A stretch of DNA of 64,000 nucleotides from Trichaptum fuscoviolaceum. Taxonomy: Eukaryota; Basidiomycota; Agaricomycetes; Hymenochaetales; Trichaptaceae. Positions 1 through 12,400 of this stretch are shown here, piece by piece (the stretch's first letter is position 1; each line of letters begins with the position of its first letter). The position numbers were made by a program, and so were the translations under genes. The stretch spans positions 124,001 through 188,000 of the forward strand of contig CAJSYZ010000003.1 in assembly GCA_910574455.1 (NCBI GenBank), read 5' to 3'. Below the pieces are notes generated by a model. The model was not told the DNA's origin and made no database searches. It worked only from the letters and a program-made list of their open reading frames with translations.

Positions 1-256
1 TTCAAGGGACACGTCAGATATCAATCTGAGTGGCGCCATTCAAGAACATTCGGTGGTTCAAACCTTAAATAACTTGCAATTTGAGCAAATGCCGTTACAT
101 AACGCGAGACGACATTTAAGACATTACTATGAGCAAAGGGGGCAAAGTCCTTTGTACAGTCACTTCTACTTGGCGCCGTTCTATATGGATATGAGTTTTA
201 GAAAATGAATCTTAATGAATCAACGACTGAACATACCCCTTCTGCAAAATCCGGCA
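1..256. other. 3' flank of membrane-protein gene copy 1
   Basis: Non-coding sequence downstream of the minus-strand stop codon at 257. It aligns with about 9180-9411 and 26399-26714 in the other units. I see no gene in it. Confidence 0.5.
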
Positions 257-3200
257 TCACTCCCCCAGCTCTTCCTCGTTCTTGTTCTCCGACGTAGACA
301 TGACTTCCTCGGTCTCATTCGGCACAGATGCGTCCAGGTCTATAACGGGAACGTCCGCCGGCGAACTCGGAATGGTAGGCGTGGGCTCTGGTGCTGCTGT
401 GTTTCGTGATGAAGTCGACGGAAGGTGCTCAAGAGACGGAGGAGGATGGTCTAGCTGGCCTGATCTGTCCGCTTTGATATCCATCTGTGTCGAAGGCAAA
501 TGTTCCGCGCCCTTGTGAAGGGAAGCGTACAGGCTTGGTTGGGGCGGAGTGGCTTCAGTGGGTGCGTTGCTGTATTGGTCTTGGTCAGCGACTTCTGATA
601 CTAGAGGTAGAGAATCAATGTCGGCTTGCTCTACCACTTCTTCGTACTGTTGCCCCTCCTCAATTTCCCTGTGTGCTTTTTCGCGTTCATCAATCCATGC
701 AGGTCGTACTACATCGTGGAATTTCTTCCTGAGGTCTGGGTAGCCCCATAGAAATATCCCGATAAAGTACTTTGCATCTTCTTCACTCTCCATACTAATA
801 CATGTTACTATGTTCTTCATGTTAAGGTGGACAGGTGCTTACATCTCGGATTTCCAATCTTTAAGATTGGACATGACCCAATTGGCCGTGTCATCGTTGA
901 AGGTTGTCAGCAGAGCTTCGCGAAACTCGTTTTCGGCGTTCTTGACAAGGTTTTCCGCTTGGGTTTCCTCTGGCCCCTCAGCTTTCTCATGTCTCTCTCT
1001 TCCAATAGATTCAATGTCGCCTTCTGTCCTTCCCAGAGGGAAACAAGTGCATATATACACCCGAACAAAATGACCGAAGTCAGAAAATGCGTTTTTTGTC
1101 ACCAGCCAGCCCTTCTTGATCGATTGTACGATGAAGCGGATGATTCTCGAAAGAAGGTACGGTTCTGGCCGAACACTACCCCAGAATAAGTCGTCGTTTA
1201 GACGCGCTACGCGGATGTCGATCCCGAATGCCCTATTACGAGATGTCAGTACAAGCTTGAGCGGTGATGGGGAGATTCTACGTACCAGAAGATGTTTCGT
1301 TGCAGATGTAAGTTCCGCTTATACTTGTCGTAGGGCCGCTTGACCATCTTCCACATCCATTTCGCTCTTGTCCTAATCCCATTCATGCCTTTCGTGATCG
1401 GCTTCATGACTGTTCTTATCCACCCAGCCCAAACGGAATCATGCTTGAGCTGATATATGAACCAAAGTACAACTGCCAGTAAGCACATCCCGTGCAGACC
1501 AGTTAGGATATTCGTTGCGAGGGAGACGAAATGTGGCTGACCAAAACTCAGTTCTGTGGCAGCCTCAGTATATTTTATGGCGTACCTGGAGAGATAGGTA
1601 CGCGAACAGGTTTAAGCCAAGGACAAAAGAAACGGCGGCAATGATTAGGAACAGCATCGGAGCTTTGTCGAACCACATGCGAATTAGCCGCGGAGGCACA
1701 CGCGAGTCATAGCTTCAAGATGCATCAGCCAACCATTGACAGGATAAAGATAGAATGAATCACGCACATTGAAGACTTCCTCCACGTCAAGCCCAGTAAG
1801 CTACTCACTCCCGAGGATACACTAAAGACCAGTGATAAGAACCAAAAGAGGTTGACGACTCCTCTCAAGGGATTAGACGGCACCGCGTCCGTCTCCGCAT
1901 ACGTGAACTGGAGTGTGGTCGCTGTCACGCTGGAGAAAAAGGTGGCGATCGTAGTTAAGTTAACATATCGCGTCGTATCCCTCTCCATCTGGTCAACAAG
2001 GAACTTTGGGAGGGCTGACTTAAAGTTAGAGCGGGTATGGACGTAATGATGGCAAGGTACTTACCCTCCTTTCCGAATGTCTTCAGCTCTTCAGCCACAT
2101 TTCCGACATTGATTTGAGGAAGTTTGTCTTCCGACATTTTTGTCTCTTTCACCGCGTCGCTCACGCCAACCATTGTGGAATTTAAGGCGAGGAGAAGGTC
2201 ATCGCAAATGTAATCCAGGAAAAAATCTGGGCGGCGAGATGTAACTGCATCAGAGCTGTCAGAAATTGTTTTCCCGAGAGGTAGATGACAAGCACACCTA
2301 ACAGTCTTGGAATTCCATCCTTCAAGCCAAATATATTAGTCTCCAAGATAACCCGAATTTTCGGAACTCACCCGCAAACAAGCCACCCATTTCCTGACTT
2401 TACGGAAATAGAACGCATGTTTCTGGTGGTAAAGACTTTCCTGAAACTCTTTCACACAAAAAAGCAGTTTTGCAAAAGAGGTTATTACAGCCGCAAATTC
2501 TGTCTGTTTCTCTAGAGAAATATTCAGTTCTTTGTATAGACTATAGGAGATTACGCACCGCCCGATTGCACAGACAAAACTCGTTCAAGACACTCAACGG
2601 GTTTATCAAGCGCGCCCCGGAGTATCCCGGAAGCAAGGATAACCGCACCGTCGCCTCCGATAACGCGGTAGTGTTCAATGAGATGATCAAGCTGTTTTCA
2701 TTGTTAGCAAGAGCTTTCATTACTGATAATCAAATATTGACCTCTTCTTGCATTTTAATGCATGATCTATAACAGATTTAAGGCGTTAATTTGGATACAG
2801 ACAGGGGGTAGGATATACTTCGTACGTCCTGTGTGCTTTGAGATGTTTTCCAAATCTCGAAATCTTCTCATCTCCCAGGAAGCCGGTTACAGCTGCCTCG
2901 GACGGTAAAACTCGATTTATGTATTCCTGGCACTGGTTCTCGTAGACTTCTATCTTCTGCGAAGCAAGCCATTCATGAACGGCTTCGGAATTATCGAGGT
3001 TGTCGTAATAGAGAGCAGTGTCATTACCGCAACATTTAATTGCAACAAACTACTTACATTTCTCTTCGAACGTCATCAGCTCTTCGACAACACCATCCAT
3101 CGCCGTTTCCAAATCGGTGAATAGTTCCTCATGGATGAGTTCCAAGCATTCGACATATTTACTTTCCCTTACGAGTTCTGCGCCACACATCATTAGAGAT

Positions 3201-4413
3201 TAAGCTACGCTTGAAAGCCTTTGATCCTTACCACGCATTTTTTCATATCCGTTCTTGTATGAGACGATTAATCCTTTGCATTTTCCATAGATACTCTGGA
3301 CTCACGCTAGCGATTCTATTCCATTGCTTGAGCTTATCAGGATAAAGTGCATCTTTGTCATGCCGGCTCAAAGCGAAGTCATAAATTGAGTGCCAAAGGC
3401 TATAGAAATATCCTCTAACTTCGCCCATTGCGTTCCGTCTCCCTAAGATTTCATTATTCATACAAAAGCTTCGCCTAAACATTGGGACTACATACCACTG
3501 GGAGTCACGTCGAAGGCCTTTTCCAGACATTGTACAGGATAAAGCAATGCTTTCCGTAATAACTCTGCCCTTCCAATCAATCGCTTGTTGCTTCCGACGA
3601 TGCTCAAGTGTGCAATGAAGCATCCCAACTATTATTGGTCGGTCAGAGAATACTTGCCCAAAAGATTTCCCGAACGTACCTCCACCTGCATCTTCTCACA
3701 CTCGCTTGAATGCAAGACAGTATCAGAACCAAACCGAAGAGATATATAGTAAAATATGTACCTTCTGTGTTTCGCGCATCTGACTTTGTATCTCGCGATC
3801 GTTTCGTCGTTTGGCCATTCGTCTGTGAGTGCATTTGAGCCATCACAGTAGCCAACACCAAAGATACATCGTCGCTCACCCTCTTCATCGGTCTCTATGT
3901 TTGCTGTCTCAGTGTCTCGGAGTTCCTGAACAATAGCGCCTGTTTCTGCTGGTGAATCGTCGCCTACATATCCATTTGAGATTCTCGGCTGCCACAATGA
4001 AAGACGCATCGTTACTCACTTTGACTCGCAGTATCTGGGCTTGCCGTATCGGTGTTAAGAGGTTCCTGAGTAGCAGCTGCTAGTTGTGGTGAGCCATCGC
4101 TTTGGTGCAAAGCTCCACGAAGTTCCTGGGCTATTTTCGCGTCAGAAAGGATGTACGCATGGGTTGAAGGTACGTGAGTTTGTCACTCACTATTTTCTTG
4201 ATTTTCCTTTCGAAGCATATGGTCTCGCATCTCCTTCACGACAATGAGGATATCTTTCAGCGTGTCATTCGATACTTGCGACGAATTGACGCCTTGACAC
4301 CATCAATATCTCAACGAAATAGATTGCTGAGAATTACGAACCTATTCCTGGATCTGTGAAACCGCGTCAGCTTAAAGTCTATAACAGGAAGTAGGAAGAA
4401 ACAAACCAGACAT
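257..4413 (-). CDS. Multi-exon four-TM membrane protein, copy 1
   Basis: Minus-strand gene of unknown function. I place the start at the ATG ending at 4413 because a TATA-like element lies about 75 nt upstream and in-frame splicing then works. Exons I could phase are 4407-4413, 4342-4353, 4191-4292, 4020-4130, 3880-3963, 3762-3822, 3496-3628, 3306-3442 and 3232-3253, with introns of 49-60 nt. The N-terminal half is soluble and helical, with a duplicated module (LGCFIAHLSIVG near 3620 and LDHLIEHYRVIGGD near 2700). Four hydrophobic helices follow: TTIATFFSSVTATTLQ, VVNLFWFLSLVFSVSSG, APMLFLIIAAVSFVLG and GMCLLAVVLWFIYQL. Next comes a basic stretch and an acidic, Pro/Ser-rich tail ending in EEELGE at the stop at 257. 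I do not recognise a named domain. The TM block resembles a common but uncharacterised agaricomycete membrane family. Exons in the middle are only approximate. Confidence 0.6.
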
Positions 4414-4485
4414 ATCGATCACAGCGAGCAGAAGGATATGGCGGTGGGAGGAAAGAGAGACGTCGACGCTGAAGAGGCTGGACCC

Positions 4486-4492
4486 CTTTATA
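4486..4492 (-). promoter_or_regulatory. TATA-like box of copy 1
   Basis: Read on the minus strand this is tataaag inside a conserved gctataaaggggtccagcct block, 73-79 nt upstream of the chosen ATG. The same block and spacing occur in copies 2 and 3, which supports it as the core promoter and supports the start codon. Confidence 0.55.
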
Positions 4493-7400
4493 GCACATGC
4501 GAATACAATGAGGCAGCGAGCGCTAATCAGGATAATTTTAGGCACTGGCACCAGCAATGGAAGGTCGAATGCAGATAAGCGCTGGTATGAAAAAGTATCC
4601 AAGGTGCACGAACGTCTCCTCACATCACCTGTGAAGTCCGAGCGCGAAGCCTTCGAGGTGTCTTGTACCTAGCGGCAGGACTCGGAACACAGTACCGCCA
4701 TAGTGCTTCGAGGTTTCACCGTCACAAGATAATAACCTGACGATCCAAAACGTAGATCGTGTTGTCAGTCGTAAAGACAGATCAGACATTATCCCAAGAA
4801 TGCAATCCCCAAGGGATTTGGATCCAGAGGCGGTGTAGATAGCAAGACTCGACAATGCAATAGAAACGGAATGTGGAGAGCGACAATCCGTGCGAGAGAG
4901 CGGTACGAACTTAAGACTCAGAAGAAGATGTCGACCACGTTCAAGGAGAATTGACCAGCGTCGATATGAGATTTGACGTGCAGGAAAGCAGGAAGAAGAC
5001 ATGGGGTGGGGGTATGACAGATGAGACAGGCACTGAGTGATAACACGTAGGAATGGCGAGATAGTCGGAGTTTGATACCAACGGCGGGAGGCGTGAAGAC
5101 AACTCGCATGCTACATCGTTTCAATTCCCTCTGGTAAGGTCAGTCAATCTTCCGTGCCAAAGAAAATGTGCTGTACTTGCTCGAAATCTGACGTGAAGAT
5201 GTGCTCAGTGTCATAAGCGTCCGGTGACCATACGAGAGTCTAGAACAAATTTATTGTTGAAAGAATAGCCATACGTCAGTTGTTCATAAGGAATGCATGA
5301 AGAGGAGGGCGTCAACTACATTTCTCTTTGAACGGTGATGAGCGACGGAGGAAGAAAGGCGTGGCGGTGCGGGGCTTCCGGGCAATAAACATATCTATCT
5401 GGCAATTTGAATCGGCGAATCAGAAAATAGCCGGTCCGGCGGGTGCACTTTTCGTTTGTCTCTATTTTGTTTTCGGTGGTTCCTTTCCCTACATAATTTC
5501 TGCAACATTGACGAGTTTTGTGACGATGGCCGGTTAGCCTTGCTACGGATGCTGTGAAGGCGTGCTTAGACAGTGGGCTGTTTTGAGGCTCGGTCGGCGC
5601 AGAGTTCCTTTCATAGAGCTAATTCACTCAACTTTCTGGTACAGTAACTCCATCATTCATTCTCAAAGCCTCCTTCCTGCCCTTTCTCAAGCGATCTTCG
5701 CTGCATGCTTTATCCCAATGTGCGACGCAGGCAAGACCACTGGTGCAATTTCGCGTGAACTACCATCCGAAGGAGGGCAGAGGGGCGAAAACGCAAAATG
5801 AGAAGTTAATGTTGGGCGACATAGCGAGAGAGATTTAGGTACGCACATTTGTTCCCAGTGTGTCACTCGTTCCACCAGTCACTCTCTCTTCCGTTCCACT
5901 TATACCCTCCACGAATATGCCTGAGGGTGGTATCCTGTTCCTATTTTTCAAGATCGTTTTCGCCGTCTTGACATTCCGCAGTCACGGCCGACGCTTACTC
6001 CCGCCGATCTCTCGCGTCGCGTCCCAGAATGCATTCCCTGCGACCTCATGCAGCCCTTCAAGGTGTTCTTCTCGTTCTGCATATCTGGCGTCGCCGTCTG
6101 CGTAATCCTTCGCACATCCAGCCTCTTGCTCGTGCATTATCCTCTGTTTGCGCGCCTCAGTTTATCCATCTATAATCTCCAGTCGGATCCACCGCAAAGT
6201 GCTTTATTTGCAGTGTCTCCCTTTACTTTCATTTTCCATACCTTGCTGGGTGCGTACTCTGAGATTTCTGTCCGCTGGGCAACGTGAAGATCGAATGGGC
6301 GCGCTGGGCCTCGATGAGGCTGGTGTGCCGTCACAGGAAAGGCGGTGAGAAGAAAGAAGGAAATATAATTCTAAAGGATGGAGAAGAAAGGAGGAGATGG
6401 CGATCCTGGAGGAAGAGACTGTCGCCTGATTCTTCCATCAGGCAACTCGCCAAACCAGCTTTGTCCGTATCCTTGCACCAGCATCTCGTACTCGGCTCAG
6501 ACGTCAAGACCGGTAACGGAAGGCATTTGTTGTTGGCTGAGACCTTGCGCGTCGTGTCCTTGAGGCCTCCGCATTGTATGTGTTTGTATCTTCCGTGGAG
6601 ATAAAAAGGTGCTTCGCCCGAGCCTGTGTATGTGTTTCCTCGCGAAAGCGAGCCCTCAGCATCCGTTCAGCTTCCGGTCGTTGTGAACGTAGTCCTAAGC
6701 TCGCTGTACCTATAAGAGATGCTTGTATGGACAATGAGGGTGCGGAGAGGTGAGAGTCGAAGACAAACTTCGGGGGAAGAAATGCGTGCTCTTGATCGGA
6801 CTCGCGACTCGGAGTCCGGCACTCGGCAACTTGAAGTCAAGCGATAGCCGATTCTTTCGCAATGGCAACCTCCGGAATATGACGAGATTCTTGTCGCTGG
6901 CGACTCAGAGAATAACCGGCCAGTCGCGCTGCTTCCCTGTTCAGCGACTCCTCTTTAGCAATCAACGAGCCGCACCTTCACTCACGTTTACAATTGCTTT
7001 GACTCTCTTTCACCCTGCGATGCAAACAAAGACACTCTTGCATCTTCGCGTTAGATACACATCGAAGGGGAGAAAAGCGCCGAAAGAGCGCGATGTGGAA
7101 GTTAATGTTATGCGGCATGATGGATGAGATAAGGGTGCGCACCGTCATTGAGGAAAGTTGCTTTTAGCTGTGGTGTGTATACCGCTTTTTGTGTCCTATC
7201 AATATCGACTAATATTTCTTAACGTCGGGCTGGGAGGCCTGGAGTGCTAGATCCCAATTTACTTTGTCTCGCTTATTCTGCTTGGCAGAACACCGGGGAA
7301 TCACTTGCCAAACCTTTTACTTCCGCCCACCCTTCCATGGCGCATACCAAAACGTCATTCCCTACGAGCACGCTTCAAAGCAATTACCTCATCCTGTGTA

Positions 7401-7679
7401 TTTGGCTTCGTCTTCCGTACTGTCCTTCGTAAACTCAACTTCTTGCTCGTGTATCATCTACTATACCCACCCCGACATCAAACCCAAAGCGCTGTATTCT
7501 CTGTTTCCTTTCAGTGACAATTCTCCCCTACTTTGCCTTTGGCGCGAACCCTGCGACTCATTGAAAACTGGTCGCAGTGAAGCTAGATTATGCGGAATGG
7601 TTCACGATGAAGAGGACGTGCTGTCACTTGCAGCTGGCTCTGGAAGGAAGGAAGTCTAACTTTAGAGGGCGGAGAAGGC
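4493..7679. other. Unit 1 spacer, no convincing gene
   Basis: This stretch lies upstream of copy 1. Minus-strand ORFs near 4625-5002 are shared with the other units, but small indels shift their frame between copies, so I do not call them genes. Near 5130-5270 a minus-strand peptide with DTEHIFTSDFE is conserved in all three units; here it carries an internal stop. It may be an upstream exon or a relic. The rest, up to 7679, is similar to 16060-17560, 24090-24870 and 55500-56460 and shows no shared open frame. Confidence 0.5.
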
Positions 7680-8070
7680 ATGGAGGTACTGACCGAGAGA
7701 GAGCGGATAGTCAAGCAGGTTGACGAAGCTGGGGGTGCTAAATGATCTGAGGAGGGGTAAAGTTGGGAAGAGGACAAATTGTTTGTTGGGAGGTACGCGA
7801 AATTATTTGATATTGGCTTATTGCATCGGACTGACCTCCCTTCAAATACAGTTTCCAACAACAAATCATATCCTTAGCGGCTACGACGATCTCCTCGACC
7901 TACTTTCCTCCCACCAACACCGGGACTTCCTCGACTCGGTGAGGGATACAAAGGCGACTGGGGCTAGTGACGTCATGATCGACGACCTCGAATTGATCTC
8001 TACACTTTTACCTTCCGCCTCAACTATGTCGCCCGTGCACGCAATCGAGGATGTTATGGAATCCCTCTAG
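7680..8070 (+). pseudogene. Possible small gene or relic in spacer, unit 1
   Basis: A reading frame starting MEVLTERERIVKQ at 7680 and an exon ending in AIEDVMESL with stop at 8068-8070 are both present in unit 2 (24873-25248), with amino-acid conservation around the motifs DTKA.GASDVM and AIEDV.ESL. A 60-nt GT-AG intron can be drawn between about 7792 and 7851. The first frame stops after about 21 codons (AGGAK then TGA) in both units, so either a second intron is needed or the gene is dead. The product is unrecognised. Confidence 0.25.
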
Positions 8071-9411
8071 CCAACAGGTTTTCCCGCAATCACGATTGAC
8101 CAGTATTACTTGCCTTTTCACTCGCACACCTTCTCGATGCTTACTCTGAATACTCCACTACGCTCCCCGATCTTGCGCATCGGCATCACTTGTTGACTGA
8201 AGCCCTTGCTCGTCACATACCTCGTTCCATTGAATCGGGATCTCAAGGGAACGGCGTCTTGATCGCAGTTCAACCCTATCCGAGGCAATGGACCCTGCCC
8301 TGCTAAGTTCGTAGTGAATACCATAGAAGACGAAGGCGATACCGGTGAGGTCGACGTGTTTTCAGTTGGAAAGGGACAGTTGGACGCTGTTCATATGAGA
8401 CTAAGAAGAGGGGAAAAACGCAGCTTTCTTCAAGAATCCCATAAAATCGATCTCTAACGAGCTAAAGGCTTTACAGTTGGCACCATCTCTTCTCGCTCCC
8501 CCTCTATCTTCCTTGTCGACCTTACCTTCTCAAGCAGCCTTCCTAGGAATTCACGCATCAACTAATAGCGTCGCAATCAGACAATGGTGACAGGCTGGTG
8601 AGTCTTGACCAGCATCCTTGTCATCATCCCCGTCCCAATCTTCTGACCTTGACCTTGACCTTCCATGTCCAAAATCCTACAAAGACCACTGGTATCCGCT
8701 GACCCAGATCCGGGCCGATCTGTCGTTCACTGGCACTTCCCAGCTTCGATAGAATAACTCAGATTATCTGGCTAGTCCAGTTATGTATCTAACTCATTAA
8801 TGCATTGGCATAACACCCTCTTTGAATTCAAGCTGTGCATGTAGGCGTCGAAATAAGTGAGAACGAGCGGTTCGACTCAGGATCACAGTTAGTAAACCAC
8901 ACGCCTTGCAGACAAAAGACAGTAAAGAGGGCCTCGCGATGCATTCGACTCCATGAGACACGAAGGCCCAGTACGAGGAAACACGTATAAAGCGGCTGAT
9001 TAGACGAGAAAGATGAGCACTCCATGATTGACTTCGCAGATGAGGTTGTGCAGGCGGAAGAGAGTTCGGGGTTGGCATGAGCTGGAAGAAAGCAAAGACA
9101 GAACTCGTTGTCCGTGTCGCTACAGAAAGGGCGTACATATATAAAATAGGAAAATAATTTATCCAATCCATCCGCAAGGTTCAAAGGACACGTCAGATAT
9201 CAATCTGACGTTCCGGCGCCATTCAAGAACGATAATGAGAGAAAACGTCAATTACATAGCAGGACACGGAATAAAAGCATCATTATAAGCAAATAGGGCA
9301 AAGGCCTTCGTACGGCCACTTTTCACCTGGCGCCGTTCTATGGATATGAATTTCAGAAAGTTAATCTCGATGAATCAATGACTGAACATACCCCTTCTGC
9401 AAAATCCGGCA
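8071..9411. other. Spacer between unit 1 and gene copy 2
   Basis: Non-coding as far as I can tell. Overlapping minus-strand ORFs at 8797-9184 have counterparts in unit 3 at 26025-26409, but the translated sequences diverge through indels, so I treat them as chance frames. The 9180-9411 part matches window positions 1-256. Confidence 0.45.
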
Positions 9412-12400
9412 TCACTCTCCCAGCTCTTCCTCGTTCTCGTTCTCCGAAGTAGACTTGACTTCCTCGATCTCATTGAGCGTAGCAACTCCCGTTCCCATTA
9501 CAGAAGTGCTTGGCAGCAAGTTCGGATCTGCAGGCGTAGAGCCAGGAGGTACTGGGCTTGGTGATGCAGTCGACGGAGGGTGCTCATCAAGAGGAGGAGG
9601 AGGATGGTTTAGCTGGCCTGAGCTATCCGGTTTGACCTCCATCTCTGTCGAAGGCAAATGTTCCGCGGCTTCATGAAGGGATGCGGGCTGGCTTGATTGG
9701 GGCGGAGTGGCCTGAGTGGGTGTTGTGTTATCGTGATCTCCGTCAGCGACCTCTGATCCTAGAGGTAGAGGGTCAATGTTGGCATGTTCTGCCGCCGCTT
9801 CGTGATGCTCCTCCTCCTCAATCACCCTACTTCCTTTCTCGCGTTCATTAATCCATGCGGAGAGTACTACATCATGGAATTTCTTCCTGAGGTCTGGGTA
9901 ACCCCATAGAAATATCCCGATAAAGTACTTTGCAATTTCTTCACTCTCCATACTAATACATGTTAGCATGCTCTTCATGTTAAAGTGGTCAGGTGCTTAC
10001 ATCTGGGGTTTCCAATATTTAAAGTTGGAAATGACCCAATCGGCCGTTACGTCGTTGAAGGTCGTCAGCAGAGCTTCACGAAACTCGGCTTCGGCGTTCT
10101 TGGCAAGGTTTTCCGCTTGGGTCTCCTCCGGCCCCTCAGCTTTCTCGTGTCTCTCTCTTCCTCCAGATTCAACATCGCCTTCTCTCCTTCCCGCAGGGAA
10201 ACACGCGCATATATGCACCCGAACAAAATGACCGAGGTCAGAAAGAGCCTTCTTTGTCACCAGACAGCCCTTCTTGATCGGATATACGATGAAGCGGATG
10301 ATTTTCGAAAGAAGGTATGGTTCTGGCCGGGCACGGCTCCGGGAAATGCGGTAGTTTAGACGCGCTACACGGTTGTCAATCCCGAATGCCCTATTACGAG
10401 ATGTCAGTACAAACTTGAGCGATGATGGAGAGATTCGAATACCAGAAGATGTTTCGCTGCAGGTGTAAATTCTGCTTATACTTGTTGTAAGGCTGCTTTG
10501 CCATGTTCCAAATCCATTTAATGCCTGTTTTGATCCACTCAGCGAGTTTTGTAATCGGTTTCATGACTTTTCTTATCCATCCAGCCCAGACAGAATCACG
10601 CTTGAGCTGGTATATAAACCAAAGCGTAACTGCCAATAAGCACATGCCATGCAGTCCGGTGAGGATACTTGTTGCAAAAGAGACAAATCGTGGCTGGAAA
10701 AATGTCAGTTCTGTGGAAATCTTATAATGCATGATGCCGCACCTGGAGAGACAGATAAGCGAACAGGTTCAATCCAAGGACAAAAGCAACAGCCGCAATG
10801 ATCAGGAACAGCATGGGTGCTTTGTCGAACCACATGCGAATGAGCCGAGGAGGTACACGCGAATCATAGCTGTCAGATACATCAGTTAACCATCGGCAGG
10901 ATAACTACATATAGAATAAATGACGCACATCGAAGACTTCCTCCACGTCAAGCCCAGCAGGCTACTCACACCTGACGATACGCTAAAGACTAACGACATG
11001 AACCAAAAAAGGTTGACTACTCCTCTCAAGGAATTCGACGGCACCGCATCGGTCTCAGCGTACGTGAATTGGAGCGTGGTCGCTGTCACGCTGGAGAAGA
11101 AGGTGGCGATCGTAGTTAAGTTGACATATCTCGTTGTATCCCTCTCCATCTGATCCACAAGGAATTTGGGTAGGGCTGACTTGAGTCAAAGAGAGAACAC
11201 GACCAGTGCGTCAACTGCACGTACATTCCTTTCCGAACATCTTCAATTCTTCCGCCACGTTACCAGAACTGTCTCCGGCCGGACTTTCCTCAGGTGGCCT
11301 TGCTTCTTTAGGTACAGCGTTCATGCCAAACATCGTTACCTCCAATTTGGTGAGAGTGTCATCACAAACAAACTTCAGGAATCCACCTAGATCACGGTTA
11401 TGCCTGTAACCTGGGTTCAAAAATGTCAGAGAAGTTCCTGTAAGTGGTTAATGCATTGTTATTACCTCGAACCGCGTGTAATGCATTCTTCGTAGTGACG
11501 TCAGCTACCGGATGGATATGGGGGTCTGAAACTCACAGATAAACAATCTACCCATTTTTTGACTTCGCGGAAGTAGAAGGCATGCTTTTGGTGGTACAGG
11601 CTCCCGTTAAATCTACTGGCGGAAAAGTATAGTCCACCGAGAGATGCAATCAACGATTTAGGGTTCTATACCGATCTATAATGGCACTATTAGAGGAGTG
11701 AAATATAGGGTACAGCATACCACGTACTGTCCGGAGTGGAGCTCACAATACCCTTCAGACACTTAACAAGGCCGACTAGATAAACCTTGACTACTTTTGC
11801 GGCTTCAACTACCTCCTTGTCCCCTCCAACAACACCATAATGTGCGATAAGGTGGTCCAGCTTCCTTGTCAGTAAAGAATGTATTACATCGTAGATTGTC
11901 TCCACTTACCTCGGTCCTCATTCTATCGCATATACTGAGATGAATCAATCAATTACTTCAGGACAATCTGAGACTTGGGAGGGTAAAAGCACCTTTGATG
12001 ATGTATAGTTCTTCCACTCAGCGCCACAATCAAGTCCGGATCTGTTGGGGAACTAGTGGCTCCAGTTGTTTCTATGGGAGGGAAGACGCGTCTTATGTAT
12101 TCATTACACCGCTCTTCAAAGTCCTCTATCTTCTGCGTCGCCAGCCAATCATTTGCAGCTTCGAACCAAGAGAGACTGTCAACAAAGTCCTAGCCAGAAT
12201 GGCGAAAGTGCTTACATTTCTCTTCGTACGTCATCAGCTCTTCGACAACACCATCCATCGCCGTTTCCAAGCCGGAGAAGAGTTCGTCGTGGATAAATTT
12301 CAAACATTTGTCAAAATTTCCTTCCCATATGAGGTCTGCGCCACGCATCATTAGAGATCAAGCTGTGGGTCAACAGCCTTTGATCCTTACCGCGAGTTTT

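Larger units (their letters stand above)
1..9179. repeat. Tandem array unit 1 (about 9.2 kb)
   Basis: The sequence at position 1 (ttcaagggacacgtcagat) recurs at 9180 and, more diverged, near 26399, so the window starts close to a unit junction. Matching landmarks (the exon edge followed by gtcaggtgcttac or gacaggtgcttac) lie near 809, 9967 and 27212. After subtracting the two insertions in unit 2, the spacings are 9158 and about 9211 bp. The unit holds one membrane-protein gene on the minus strand and a spacer of about 5 kb. Copies differ by many substitutions and small indels, so the duplication is older than the transposon insertions. Confidence 0.8.

Noticed and set aside
4625..5002. Minus-strand ORF with counterparts at 13793-14275 and 31146-31580
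   Set aside because: Indels of non-multiple-of-three length between units shift the frame, and the region lies upstream of a shared TATA block, so it is more likely promoter-side sequence.
8797..9184. Minus-strand ORFs as genes
   Set aside because: Their counterparts in unit 3 are out of frame with them and the translations do not stay similar.
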